Notes: generated by a model from the sequence alone, not told the origin. 64,000 nt of DNA from Streptomyces sp. NBC_00539 (GCF_036346105.1 NZ_CP107811.1:3786501-3850500), one strand, 5' to 3'. Counted from the stretch's first letter, positions 43,276 through 52,584 are shown. Numbers and translations: made by a program.

Positions 43276-46200
43276 ATGACGCGAGCCGAGCAGCCACCGG
43301 TCGTGACCGCCCCCGAGAACCCCACCTACGACGAAGCCCTAGCCGCCGACTCCCGAGAGCGAGCCGTCCGCGCCCTCCTGCGCACGCCCAGGCTGCGCCG
43401 GCTGTGGAGCGCCCAGTTGGTGAGCGGCATCGGCGATGCCCTCGCCCTGCTGACGCTGGTGTTGCTGACGCTGCAGGCGGCCGTCTCCGAGGAGGCCTTC
43501 GGCGGCGGCTACAGAGGTGCCGCCTTCGCCGTCGCGGCCGTCTTCGGGGTCCGGATCCTGGCCACGCTGCTCTTCGGCGCCGTGCTCCTCGGCCCGCTGT
43601 CCACCCTGACCGCCCCCGGCGGCAGGCTCGACCGCCGCTGGACGATGGTCGGCGCCGACGGGGTGCGCATAGCACTGTTCGTCGTCGCCCCGCTCTGGCT
43701 GGACTGGATCCCGGCGCAGGCCGTGACCGCGCTGCTGGCCACCGTCTTCGCCTCCGGTGCCGCCGAGCGGCTGTGGACGCTGGCCAAGGAGAGCGCCGCT
43801 CCCGCGCTGCTGCCCGCGCCGCCGCCGGAGGGTGCGACCGTACGGCCGCTTCCCGACCACCTGGACACCTTGCGCCGCCTGACGCTGCGTACGGGATTCG
43901 CCGCGATGCCCGCCGCCGCGGCCGTGCTGCTGGCCGCGAGCCTGATCGGGCGCGCGCTCGGCCTGGGCGTGGAGTGGTTCGCCGAGAACGAGGCGGCGCT
44001 GGGTTCCTACGTCGCCGCCGGCCTGTTCGCCGCGTCCGTCTCGCTGCTGTTGCCGCTGGTGCTGCCGGAGGTGAAGACCCCGCGTCCGAGGTCACCGCTG
44101 GAGGGGCTGCGCGCACCCAAGGCGGGGGACCGGCCGGAGAAGGGCCGTACCGGAGCCATCGCGCTGCTCGTGACGGCCTGCGCCGCCGTTGCCGCGGCGG
44201 TGTCCTGCGCCGCCTCCGTTGCGGTGCTGCACGCCTTCGACCTCGGCGGGGGCCCCTCCGCGTACGCGCTGCTGGTCCTCGCCCTGGTCGGCGGGACCGG
44301 CCTGGGCATTCGGGCCGCGCAGGCGGGCAAGGTGCTGCCGGGGCTGTCGCGGCGCCGGCTGCTGGCGCTCGCCATAGCGGTGGCGGGGCTCGCGCTGCTG
44401 CTGGCGGGGCTGGTGCCGGACACCGCGACCGTGCTGTTCCTGTCGCTGTCGGCCGGTCTGGCCGCGGGGGTGGCGGCCAGTACCGGGCACACCCTGCTCG
44501 ACCAGGAGACCGAGGAGTTCCGCCGGGCCCGGGTCACCGAGCACCTCCAGGCCGTCGTGCGGGTGGCCGTCGCCGTCGGGGCCGTCCTCGCCCCCGTCCT
44601 CGCCGCGGCCATCGGCCCGCACCGGGTGGGCGGCGGCCGGGTGGTGTTCGCCCATGGGGGCGCCTCGTTCACCCTGATGCTGGTGGGCGCGCTGCTGCTG
44701 CCGGTCGCGGCGCTGGTGCTGGCCAAGGCCGACGACCGCGGCGGTGTGCCGCTGCGCCGTGACCTTCGCGAGGCCCTGCGGGGCGGGGAGCCGCTACAGG
44801 CCCCGTCGGCGACCGGATTCTTCATCGCCCTGGAGGGCGGTGACGGCGCCGGCAAGTCCACGCAGGTGGAGGCGCTGGCCGACTGGATACGGGGCAAGGG
44901 CCACGAGGTCGTCGTGACGCGCGAGCCGGGAGCGACGCCGGTCGGCAAGCGACTGCGCTCCATCCTGCTGGACGTCTCCTCCGCCGGGCTGTCGAACCGC
45001 GCCGAGGCACTGCTGTACGCCGCCGACCGCGCGGAGCACGTGGACACGGTGGTCCGGCCCGCCCTGGAACGCGGCGCGGTGGTCATCACCGACCGCTACA
45101 TCGACTCTTCGGTGGCCTACCAGGGCGCCGGGCGCGACCTGTCCCCGACCGAGATCGCCCGCATCTCCCGCTGGGCCACGGGCGGACTGGTGCCGAACCT
45201 GACCGTGCTGCTCGACGTGTCGCCGGAGACGGCCAGGGAGCGGTTCACGGAGGCGCCGGACCGGCTGGAGTCGGAGCCGACGGAGTTCCACCAGCGGGTG
45301 CGGGCCGGGTTCCTGACACTGGCCGCGGCCGACCCCGGGCGCTACCTGGTGGTCGACGCCGGCCAGGAACCGGGCTCGGTGACCACGGTCGTACGGCACC
45401 GGCTGGACCGGATGCTCCCGCTCTCCGAGGCGGAGATCGCCGCCCGGGCCGAGGCCCGCCGGCTCGCCGAGGAAGAGGCCAGGCGCAAGGCCGAGGAAGA
45501 GGCGGCGCGCAAGGTGGAGGAGGCCAGACTGCGGGCGGAGGAGGAAGCCCGCCTGGCCCGCGAGGCCGAGGCCGCCCGGATCAAGGCCGAAGCCGAGGCC
45601 GCCCGCAAGGCGGAGGAGGAGCGGCTGCGCGCCGAGGAGGAGGCCCGCGCCCGGGCCGAGGCCGCGCGACTGCGTGAGGAGGCCGAGGAGCGGGCCCGCG
45701 CCGCGGAGGCGGAGCGGTTGCGCAAGCAGGCCGAGGAAGAGGCCCGGCTGCGGGCCGAGGCGGAGGAGCGGCGGCTGGAGAAGCAGCGGCGGGCGGAGGA
45801 AGCCCTGCTGCGAGCCGAGGAGGCGCGCCGGCTCGCGGAGCAGTCGGCTGCCGCGGCGGCCGCCGCTGCTGCTGCCCGGACGGCTGCGGGGCCGGGGCCG
45901 GAGGTGGCCCCCGCGGCCCCCGCGGCTCCCATGAACCCCACGGCCCCTGTGAATCCCGCGCCTCCGGCCGCCCCTGCGCCTCCGGCGGCCCCCGCGGCTC
46001 CCGCTGTTTCCATGCGCAAGGAGCCCGAGCAGCCGCGGTCCCGGCGGCCGCACCCGGACGATGCCGTCACGGTGGAAACCCCGGTGGTCAAGCGGGTCGT
46101 ACAGCCCGACGACGTGACGCAGACGGTGCCGGTCCCGAAGGTCGACCCGGCGGCGGAGACCTCCGTACTGCCGCCGGTCCGCCCCGGTGAACCGCGCCGG

Positions 46201-46485
46201 GACCGGCCCGCCGGGACCGGCCGTACCCCGTCGGCCTCGCGCCCCACCACCCGCCACTCGCAGGAGAGCCCGGCCGACCGGGTGCCTCCGGGCGTGTTCC
46301 GGGATGCCGGGAACGACGTGACGCGCGAGCTCCCGGCCCTGGACGAGGACGGCCGGCCGCGCCGGACCCGCTCGGAGTGGGCCGAGACGACCCCGCTGGA
46401 CGACCTGCCCACCTTGGCCGACGAACTGCTGGGCTCGCGCCCGGACGACGAGGGCGACGACGACCGCCCTCGCCGCCGCCGCTGA
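43276..46485 (+). CDS. tmk: MFS-like membrane protein fused to thymidylate kinase and a long coiled coil
   Basis: A 1069-residue fusion. Residues 1-490 form an MFS-like membrane domain of about 12 helices. Residues 514-715 are a full thymidylate kinase (dTMP to dTDP): P-loop GGDGAGKST at about 521-529, REPGATPVGKRLR, and the signature DRYIDSSVAYQGAGR. Residues 716-870 are an uninterrupted Glu/Arg/Ala coiled coil. The rest is Ala/Pro-rich then disordered and charged. E. coli Tmk is only 213 residues. If no other tmk exists, this gene is essential; the fusion is known in Streptomyces but its meaning is not. Followed by the delta-prime gene, a pairing conserved with tmk in many bacteria. Confidence 0.93.
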   Translation: MTRAEQPPVVTAPENPTYDEALAADSRERAVRALLRTPRLRRLWSAQLVSGIGDALALLTLVLLTLQAAVSEEAFGGGYRGAAFAVAAVFGVRILATLLFGAVLLGPLSTLTAPGGRLDRRWTMVGADGVRIALFVVAPLWLDWIPAQAVTALLATVFASGAAERLWTLAKESAAPALLPAPPPEGATVRPLPDHLDTLRRLTLRTGFAAMPAAAAVLLAASLIGRALGLGVEWFAENEAALGSYVAAGLFAASVSLLLPLVLPEVKTPRPRSPLEGLRAPKAGDRPEKGRTGAIALLVTACAAVAAAVSCAASVAVLHAFDLGGGPSAYALLVLALVGGTGLGIRAAQAGKVLPGLSRRRLLALAIAVAGLALLLAGLVPDTATVLFLSLSAGLAAGVAASTGHTLLDQETEEFRRARVTEHLQAVVRVAVAVGAVLAPVLAAAIGPHRVGGGRVVFAHGGASFTLMLVGALLLPVAALVLAKADDRGGVPLRRDLREALRGGEPLQAPSATGFFIALEGGDGAGKSTQVEALADWIRGKGHEVVVTREPGATPVGKRLRSILLDVSSAGLSNRAEALLYAADRAEHVDTVVRPALERGAVVITDRYIDSSVAYQGAGRDLSPTEIARISRWATGGLVPNLTVLLDVSPETARERFTEAPDRLESEPTEFHQRVRAGFLTLAAADPGRYLVVDAGQEPGSVTTVVRHRLDRMLPLSEAEIAARAEARRLAEEEARRKAEEEAARKVEEARLRAEEEARLAREAEAARIKAEAEAARKAEEERLRAEEEARARAEAARLREEAEERARAAEAERLRKQAEEEARLRAEAEERRLEKQRRAEEALLRAEEARRLAEQSAAAAAAAAAARTAAGPGPEVAPAAPAAPMNPTAPVNPAPPAAPAPPAAPAAPAVSMRKEPEQPRSRRPHPDDAVTVETPVVKRVVQPDDVTQTVPVPKVDPAAETSVLPPVRPGEPRRDRPAGTGRTPSASRPTTRHSQESPADRVPPGVFRDAGNDVTRELPALDEDGRPRRTRSEWAETTPLDDLPTLADELLGSRPDDEGDDDRPRRRR

Positions 46486-46617
46486 GCGGAGGCCGGCTTC
46501 CGGCGCCGGGCCGTCGGTCGTTGTCAGTGGCAACCGCCACAATGTGGACAGGCGCTCGGTAGGCACACGAAAACGAACACGCGTGCACGGCACGGATGAG
46601 GAAGGGCGGTGGGCGGG

Positions 46618-47829
46618 ATGCCCGTATGGGACGACCTGGTGGGCCAGGACCGCGTGCAGGCGCAGCTCGCCGCCGCCGCCCGTGACGCGGACGCCCTGGT
46701 CACGGCCGTCTCGGACGGAGTGCCGCCGCCGGCCGCGTCCAAGATGACCCACGCCTGGCTGTTCACGGGGCCGCCCGGATCAGGCCGGTCCACCGCCGCC
46801 CGCGCCTTCGCCGCGGCCCTCCAGTGCACCAGCCCCGACCGCGCCCTCGGGGGAGAGCCGGGCTGCGGCTTCTGCGAGGGCTGCCACACCACCCTCGTCG
46901 GCACGCACGCCGATGTGGAGATCGTCCGCACCGACCTGCTGTCGATCGGCGTGAAGGAGACCCGGGACCTGGTCCGCCGGGCCCAGCTCTCGCCCGCCGT
47001 CGGGCGCTGGCAGGTCATCGTCCTGGAGGATGCCGACCGGCTCACCGAAGGTGCGGGCAACGTGCTGCTCAAGGCCGTGGAAGAGCCTGCTCCGCGGACG
47101 GTGTGGCTGCTGTGCGCGCCCTCCCTGGAGGATGTGCTGCCCACCATCCGCTCGCGCTGCCGGCACCTGACGCTGCGTACGCCGCCCGTGGCCGCCGTCG
47201 CCGATGTGCTGGTGCGGCGCGACGGCATCGAGCCCGCCGTCGCGGCCGCCGCCGCCCGTGCGACCCAGGGGCACATCGGCCGGGCCCGCCGACTGGCGAC
47301 CGACGAGGCCGCCAGGACGCGCCGCGCCACCGTGCTGCGGCTCCCGCTGCGCGTGGACGACGTGGGCGGCTGCCTGAAAGCCGCCCAGGAGCTCGTCGAC
47401 GCCGCCGCCGAGGACGCCAAGCAGGTCGCGGAGGAGGTCGACACCAAGGAGACCGAGGAGCTGCGGGCCGCGCTCGGCGCCGGAGCGGGCGCGGGCAGCC
47501 GGATGCCGCGCGGTACGGCGGGCGTGATGAAGGAGCTGGAGGACCGGCAGAAGCGCCGCCGTACGCGGACCCAGCGCGACAGCCTCGACCTGGCGCTGAT
47601 CGACCTCACCGGCTTCTACCGGGACGTGCTGGCCCTCCAGCTCGGTTCGGGCCTGGCCATCGCCAACGAGGAGATACGGGCGGACCTGGACCGGATCGCC
47701 CGCGCCTCGGGCCCCGAGCGCACCCTGCGGCGCATCGAGGCGATCATCGCGTGCCGGGACGCCCTCGACCGGAACGTGGCCCCGCTCCTTGCCGTCGAGG
47801 CCATGACGATGGCGCTGCGGGCGGGCTGA
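46618..47829 (+). CDS. holB: DNA polymerase III delta-prime subunit
   Basis: Clamp-loader subunit, 403 residues. GPPGSGRST is a variant P-loop (Arg where AAA+ proteins have Lys), consistent with delta-prime, which need not hydrolyse ATP. The zinc module has four Cys in CTSPDRALGGEPGCGFCEGC. VEEPAPRTVWLL is the sensor region. ATG 46618 is chosen over GTG 46609; AGGAAGGG lies 12 or 3 bases upstream respectively, so the start is uncertain by three codons. Often next to tmk, as here. Confidence 0.93.
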   Translation: MPVWDDLVGQDRVQAQLAAAARDADALVTAVSDGVPPPAASKMTHAWLFTGPPGSGRSTAARAFAAALQCTSPDRALGGEPGCGFCEGCHTTLVGTHADVEIVRTDLLSIGVKETRDLVRRAQLSPAVGRWQVIVLEDADRLTEGAGNVLLKAVEEPAPRTVWLLCAPSLEDVLPTIRSRCRHLTLRTPPVAAVADVLVRRDGIEPAVAAAAARATQGHIGRARRLATDEAARTRRATVLRLPLRVDDVGGCLKAAQELVDAAAEDAKQVAEEVDTKETEELRAALGAGAGAGSRMPRGTAGVMKELEDRQKRRRTRTQRDSLDLALIDLTGFYRDVLALQLGSGLAIANEEIRADLDRIARASGPERTLRRIEAIIACRDALDRNVAPLLAVEAMTMALRAG

Positions 47830-47977
47830 GCACACCGCCCGTTGACGTGTTCACCCGTACGAGGGGTCCGGCGCCCGCTCTCCGGCGAGTCCGCTTCCCC
47901 CTGGGGGGCTGGGCGCTCGGACGGCGACGGGTGGGCGAGCGGCCGTCGCGGTGCCGTCGGGGGCGCCCGGCAGGTCG

Positions 47978-47983
47978 TAGGCT
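47978..47983 (+). promoter_or_regulatory. -10 element TAGGCT, leaderless promoter
   Basis: TAGGCT ends exactly 6 bases before ATG 47990; no ribosome-binding site. Confidence 0.55.
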
Positions 47984-47989
47984 CGCCGC

Positions 47990-49543
47990 ATGGACACCAG
48001 TCGCCTGCTGCGTACGACCGGAACCGTGATCGCAGCTGCCGGGCTGCTGCTCTCCGGGTGCACCTCCGGTGGGCTGGGGGAGCCCCGGGCCTCCGCGTCC
48101 CCGGCCGCGCCGGGCACCGTACCGGCGGCGCTGCGTCCGTACTACGGGCAGAAGCTGAGCTGGCGCGAGTGCGGTGTGCCCGGCTTCCAGTGCTCCACGA
48201 TGAAGGTCCCCCTGGACTACGCGGACCCGGGAACCCCTGACTCGGCCCAGGCGATCGACGTGGCGGTGGCCCGCCGGGTGGCGACGGGTCCCGGCAAGCG
48301 GCTGGGCTCCCTGGTGGTCAACCCGGGCGGACCCGGCGGCTCGGGGATCGGGTACCTCCAGGCGTACGCGGGCATCGGCTACCCGGCGGCGGTCCGGGCC
48401 CAGTACGACATGGTGTCCTTCGACCCGCGCGGGGTGGACCGGAGCACTCCCGTCGAGTGCTTGAGCGGCCCGGCGATGGACAAGTACACCCAGGTGGACC
48501 AGACGCCGGACGACAAGGCCGAGCAGGCGCTGCTGGTGGCGGCGTTCAAGGAGTTCGCGGCGGGCTGCGAGGCGCACTCGCGGCGGATCCTGCCGCACGT
48601 CGGGACCGTCGACGCGGCGCGGGACATGGACATGCTGCGTGCGGTGCTGGGCGACGAGAAGCTGACGTACGTCGGGGCCTCGTACGGCACCTTCCTCGGC
48701 GCGACGTACGCGAACCTGTTCCCGGGCCGGGTGGGCCGGCTGGTCCTGGACGGTGCGATGGACCCCTCCCGGTCCGCGCTGGAGATGAACCGCGACCAGA
48801 CGGAGGGCTTCGAGACGGCCTTCCGCTCCTTCGCGAAGGACTGTGCGAAGCAGCCCGGCTGCCCGCTCGGCAAGGGTTCGCCGGACGCGGTGGCGCAGCG
48901 GCTGGAGGAGTTCTTCCGCAAGGTCGACGCCCAGCCCCTGCCCACGGGCGAAGCGGCCCGGCCGCTTGGCGAGTCCCTGGCGACGACCGGGGTGATCGCG
49001 GCACTCTACGACGAGAGCGCGTGGCCGCAGCTGCGCGAGGCACTCACGGCGGCGCTGGGCGGCGACGGCTCGGGCCTGCTGGCCCTCGCGGACAGTTACT
49101 ACGAGCGGGAGCCGGACGGCAAGTACGCGAACCTGATGTTCGCGAACGCCGCCGTGAACTGCCTGGACCAGCCCCCGGCCTTCGCCGGGCCGACGGCGGT
49201 CGAGGCCGCGCTGCCGTCCTTCGAGAAGGCCTCACCGGTCTTCGGGGCGGGGCTGGCCTGGGCCTCGCTGAACTGCGCCTACTGGCCGGTGAAGGCCACC
49301 GGCACGGCGGGCCGGCTGACGGCGAAGGGCGCCGCGCCGATCGTGGTCGTCGGCACCACCCGCGACCCGGCGACCCCGTACAAGTGGGCCCGGGGCCTCG
49401 CGGAGCAGCTCGACTCGGGCACCTTGCTGACCTACGACGGCGACGGCCACACGGCGTACGGGCGCGGCAGCGACTGCGTCGACACGGCGATCAACCGCTA
49501 CCTCCTGGAGGGCACCCCGCCACCCCCGGCCAAGCGCTGCTGA
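47990..49543 (+). CDS. Secreted lipoprotein alpha/beta hydrolase, tripeptidyl-aminopeptidase-like
   Basis: A 517-residue exported protein with lipobox LLLSGC (Cys at about 24). Alpha/beta-hydrolase of the S33/SlpD-SlpE type: GxSxG nucleophile in VGASYGTFLG (S231), VVGTTRDPATPY for the Asp and GDGHTAYGRGSDC for the His. NPGGPGGSGIGYL is the family oxyanion segment. These enzymes remove tripeptides from secreted mycelial proteins. The C-terminal TAP-like domain ends in CC-type sequence. Starts leaderless. Confidence 0.92.
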   Translation: MDTSRLLRTTGTVIAAAGLLLSGCTSGGLGEPRASASPAAPGTVPAALRPYYGQKLSWRECGVPGFQCSTMKVPLDYADPGTPDSAQAIDVAVARRVATGPGKRLGSLVVNPGGPGGSGIGYLQAYAGIGYPAAVRAQYDMVSFDPRGVDRSTPVECLSGPAMDKYTQVDQTPDDKAEQALLVAAFKEFAAGCEAHSRRILPHVGTVDAARDMDMLRAVLGDEKLTYVGASYGTFLGATYANLFPGRVGRLVLDGAMDPSRSALEMNRDQTEGFETAFRSFAKDCAKQPGCPLGKGSPDAVAQRLEEFFRKVDAQPLPTGEAARPLGESLATTGVIAALYDESAWPQLREALTAALGGDGSGLLALADSYYEREPDGKYANLMFANAAVNCLDQPPAFAGPTAVEAALPSFEKASPVFGAGLAWASLNCAYWPVKATGTAGRLTAKGAAPIVVVGTTRDPATPYKWARGLAEQLDSGTLLTYDGDGHTAYGRGSDCVDTAINRYLLEGTPPPPAKRC

Positions 49544-49658
49544 CCCCGGCCACCTCCGTGCGCACAACCCGGTTCGGGGCACCCCGTTCCACCCTGTAGA
49601 CTTGGCGCCGCTGCTGATGAGAGCACCTCTCCGGGGGAATTCTTGTCGAACCAGCGGT

Positions 49659-49732
49659 GCCGCCTTAGCTCAGTTGGCCAGAGCAACGCACTCGTAATGC
49701 GTAGGTCTCGGGTTCGAATCCCGAAGGCGGCT
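49659..49732 (+). tRNA. tRNA-Thr (anticodon CGT)
   Basis: 74 bases folding into a normal cloverleaf: acceptor GCCGCCT/AGGCGGC, D stem GCTC/GAGC, anticodon stem ACGCA/TGCGT with loop CTCGTAA (anticodon 49693-49695), T stem TCGGG/CCCGA with TTCGAAT. CCA is not encoded. Reads ACG codons. The prophage integrase gene starts reading toward its 3' end, so it is the attachment site. Confidence 0.97.
49693..49732. other. Putative prophage attL in the tRNA-Thr 3' end
   Basis: The integrase gene ends 45 bases past this tRNA, in the usual arrangement for tyrosine integrases that use the anticodon-to-3' part of a tRNA. The matching attR copy lies beyond the right edge, so the exact core cannot be seen. 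Confidence 0.6.
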
Positions 49733-49738
49733 CTGTAG

Positions 49739-49775
49739 AACCCTCAGGACTCACTCGCCGTGACCTGGGGGTTTT
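49739..49775. terminator. Hairpin between tRNA-Thr and int
   Basis: AACCCTCAGG / CCTGGGGGTT imperfect stem followed by TTTT, between the tRNA 3' end and the convergent integrase gene. Confidence 0.5.
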
Positions 49776-49776
49776 G

Positions 49777-51474
49777 CTATTTCCGGGCCAGACGGGGCCG
49801 GAACAAAATGATCTTCGCGCCCCCCTGCGTGCCCATTGCGTGCCCATCTGCGTGCCCGGCATCCGGTGTGACCTCGGCGTTCGAGGGTTCGGCTTCGACC
49901 TCTGCCTCGACCTCGGCGACGATCGGCTCGGTCTCGGGTTCGGTGGCGACCTGAACGGGGCGCCGCACAGTGCCTCTCGGGACCATGGCGGCCGTGGCCT
50001 CGGCGGCATCGCGCGCTGCCTTGGGCATGACGGACTGATAGATGTCCCGCGTGATCCGAGAGTCGGAGTGCCCGAGGGTCTCGGACACGATCTTGACGTC
50101 GACGCCGGCGGCGAGCATGAGCGAGGCGGCGACGTGCCGCAGGTCGTGCATACGGATCGGCGGCAGACCCGAGAGCTCGACGAGCCGCTCGAACTGATCG
50201 GTCAGCGTGCCGGGGTGCAGCCACTCTCCGTTCTCCTGCGTGAACATGCGACCGCTGTCGGTCCATGCCTCGCCCCATTCGAGACGTTCGGCCCCCTGCT
50301 TGATTCGGTGGGCTTCGAGCACCTCGGCGGTGTACTCGTCGAGCGAGATGATTCGCTCGCCGCTGTCGGTCTTGGGCGCCGACTCGACGACTTCCCAACC
50401 GTCCTGCACGAGCTGCGTCGCGACCGTGAGTTCGCCCGTTGCGACGTTGTAGTCGGACCACCGGACGCCGCACGCTTCGCCCCGCCGCAGGCCCCGGAAC
50501 GTGATCAGGTGGAACAGCGGCAACAGCCGCTGCTCGGTGTCGGCGAGGAAGTCCAGGAAGGCGCCCGCCTGCTCGGGAGTCCAGACCATGACCGAGCTCG
50601 GCTTGTCGCCGGTCCGTAGCCACTCGGCGATACGCGCGTCGGTCCACACCATCGCCTTCGGACGCTTGGCGGCGACGAGCTCGACGTGCTGCGCGGCGTT
50701 GAAGGTGATCGAGCCCCGGGCTATCGCGGTGTTGAGCGCGGCCCGCAGCGTGGCCCTGATGTGCTGCTGCGTCGAGGGCCCGGTGACCCGCCGGAAAGGG
50801 GCCATCGCGTCGATGGTGTCCTTCATCACCTTCCGGCGGGCGCGGTGCTCTGCTCCCTTCCACGGGGTCGCCTTGAGCTCGGCGAGCGCGGCCCGGCGGT
50901 CAGCGTTCGCCTCTGTGATCTCGATGTTCGTCTCGGCGATGCCCTCGAACATGGCGTCGAGGTGCGGCACCGTGAGGCGGTCGAGGCGGATGTGCCCGAT
51001 CCGGGGGCGCAAGTGGCACCGGATGTCGAGCTCGTACCGGTCGTGGCCGCTCTTGCGCAACGCCTTTTTGCCGGCGAGCCACAGGTCGAGCCACTCGGCG
51101 ACGGTCATGTGTTGCGTGAGCGACTGGCCGGTGCCGAACCGTCGCTTCGTCTCGTCGAGATCGGGGATGCCCTCCTTGCCGGACCCGACCAACGCGAGCA
51201 GGTCGCCGAGGCGGGCGCGGCCGTCCTGGTCGTCCGCGTCGGCGATGTTCAGCAGGGCGCGCACCTTGTCGAGGTCGCCCTGCGCCTCGGTCTGAGTGTC
51301 GTATCCGGCGCGGCGGAACAGGCGGCGGTCGCCTTCCAGGGTCGGCGGCAGTTCCTGCCGGATCGACCACACGCCGTGCGTGCGCTGCTTGAGCTTGGGG
51401 CAGGAACTGCCCAGCGGCTTACCGTCCTTGCGGCGGCAGTAGCAGCGCTTTGTCGTGGTTCCCTTCGCGGTCAC
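49777..51474 (-). CDS. int: Tyrosine site-specific integrase of the prophage
   Basis: A 565-residue tyrosine recombinase. The N-terminus has a Cys/His-containing SAM-like-AP2 stretch (KRCYCRRKDGKP). The catalytic domain has RGLRRGEACGVRW with the first Arg, HDLRHVAASLML with the His-x-x-Arg pair, GHSDSRITRDIY with the second His and nucleophile Tyr. Converges on the tRNA-Thr gene, the usual place for the attP-side integrase. Its start overlaps the repressor gene by 4 bases, so both are transcribed from the repressor promoter. Confidence 0.93.
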   Translation of the reverse strand: MTAKGTTTKRCYCRRKDGKPLGSSCPKLKQRTHGVWSIRQELPPTLEGDRRLFRRAGYDTQTEAQGDLDKVRALLNIADADDQDGRARLGDLLALVGSGKEGIPDLDETKRRFGTGQSLTQHMTVAEWLDLWLAGKKALRKSGHDRYELDIRCHLRPRIGHIRLDRLTVPHLDAMFEGIAETNIEITEANADRRAALAELKATPWKGAEHRARRKVMKDTIDAMAPFRRVTGPSTQQHIRATLRAALNTAIARGSITFNAAQHVELVAAKRPKAMVWTDARIAEWLRTGDKPSSVMVWTPEQAGAFLDFLADTEQRLLPLFHLITFRGLRRGEACGVRWSDYNVATGELTVATQLVQDGWEVVESAPKTDSGERIISLDEYTAEVLEAHRIKQGAERLEWGEAWTDSGRMFTQENGEWLHPGTLTDQFERLVELSGLPPIRMHDLRHVAASLMLAAGVDVKIVSETLGHSDSRITRDIYQSVMPKAARDAAEATAAMVPRGTVRRPVQVATEPETEPIVAEVEAEVEAEPSNAEVTPDAGHADGHAMGTQGGAKIILFRPRLARK

Positions 51475-52169
51475 TCAATACCTCTCGGGTGGGTCTGGTC
51501 GGGGTTGTCGAGCAGGTCGAGCCGCTTCAAGTCCTCGGCCAACTCGGTTGGCAGCTCGGGGACGGTGAGGCTCGCGCGGTGCATGTCGTTGACGACCTGC
51601 GCGAGCTCGTCGAGGCGGTCGACGTACTCGGGCTGCGCTGACGGATCGAGCGCGGCGCGCAAGCGGGCCTTGTGGGCCCTTTCGCGGCGCCGCGCGAGCT
51701 CGGGGTACAGCGAGACCGGATAGGCCGCTGTGGCCCATGCGGCGGCCCACGTCTGCCCGGTACCGGCGATCGGCCGGGTGTCGGGGACGTACCGCCCATC
51801 GAGGGGGCCGTCGAGCGTCGGCGTCGCCTCGCCGGTCATCCACTGCCACACCGTGTACGGGTCGCGAGGGTCCGCGCTCGGGACGGTGGGCAGGCTCCCC
51901 TCGGTCCCGAGCGGGACCATGAGGAGCAACGGGGGCGTGGCGAGGGCGAGGCCGAAGACGAGCAGCTCCTCGGCGGTCACCTGACGGCGCTTCTTGGCGT
52001 TGCTGTCGCCGCGGCCGGTCTCGATGGTGACGATCACGGCGTACGAGAGATCAGGGCGGCCGAGGCGCGCGCACTCGGCGGCCAGGTCATGCCTGTTCAT
52101 CCCGAGTCGCTCGCGATGTCGGCGGATCTGCGCGGCGATGACATCGCCCGCTGCCTGGTGACTGTGCAT
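51471..52169 (-). CDS. XRE-family prophage repressor-like regulator
   Basis: A 232-residue protein with an N-terminal helix-turn-helix (residues 10-60, ending with VTAEELLVFGLALATPPLLL). The rest is a helical region without a recognised domain. The start ATG 52169 is leaderless (-10 TAGCTT, 6 bases upstream) and the -10 lies inside a 14-bp palindrome, so it is likely autoregulated, as for many phage repressors. It is coupled to int. Confidence 0.75.
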   Translation of the reverse strand: MHSHQAAGDVIAAQIRRHRERLGMNRHDLAAECARLGRPDLSYAVIVTIETGRGDSNAKKRRQVTAEELLVFGLALATPPLLLMVPLGTEGSLPTVPSADPRDPYTVWQWMTGEATPTLDGPLDGRYVPDTRPIAGTGQTWAAAWATAAYPVSLYPELARRRERAHKARLRAALDPSAQPEYVDRLDELAQVVNDMHRASLTVPELPTELAEDLKRLDLLDNPDQTHPRGIE

Positions 52170-52173
52170 ATCG

Positions 52174-52200
52174 CAAAGCTAGCTTTGTTGGTTGCAAAGC
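52174..52200. promoter_or_regulatory. Operator-like palindrome overlapping the repressor -10
   Basis: CAAAGCTAGCTTTG at 52174-52187 is a perfect palindrome; GCAAAGC recurs at 52194-52200, 21 bases from the first copy. The -10 TAGCTT (minus strand, 52181-52176) lies in the palindrome and ends 6 bases before ATG 52169. Confidence 0.65.
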
Positions 52201-52282
52201 GCCACCCTTGATCGTAAGTTGCTGATCTAGGCATCGCTCGGCATCACCGGGCCGATGTGCACACCGATGTCACTGGGGGCAG

Positions 52283-52522
52283 ATGATGAGTACGACCGAT
52301 CAGGGGATGACACACGACGAGCTGATGACACTTCCCGTCGCGATCCCGCTTGAGACTGCCAACAGGGCTTTGCGCCTTGGCCGGACCACCGGCTACCACC
52401 TCGCCCGGACTGGGCGATACCCCGTTCGCATTCTGCGCCACGGGAGGGCGTACAAGGTTTCGAGGTACGACCTGCACCGGCATCTCGGCGCCTCGGCCGA
52501 GCAGCCTCCCGCCAACGAGTAG
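52283..52522 (+). CDS. Excisionase-like small DNA-binding protein
   Basis: A 79-residue protein with a MerR/excisionase-type winged helix (residues 22-65: LETANRALRLGRTTGYHLAR, then RILRHGRAYKVSRYDLHRHL). Divergent from the repressor-int pair, in the right place for a recombination directionality factor. GGGGGC lies upstream; ATG 52283 or 52286. Confidence 0.7.
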   Translation: MMSTTDQGMTHDELMTLPVAIPLETANRALRLGRTTGYHLARTGRYPVRILRHGRAYKVSRYDLHRHLGASAEQPPANE

Positions 52523-52584
52523 GGGGCACGCCGCCGCCCGCCGTATCCCGAAGGAGATCGGCGGGCGGCGGGGTTTCTCTTGGG

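Noticed and set aside
40016-44116. 1366-codon frame opposite topA and the tmk fusion
   Set aside because: Shadow of topA and tmk; Arg/Leu/Val-rich with no family.
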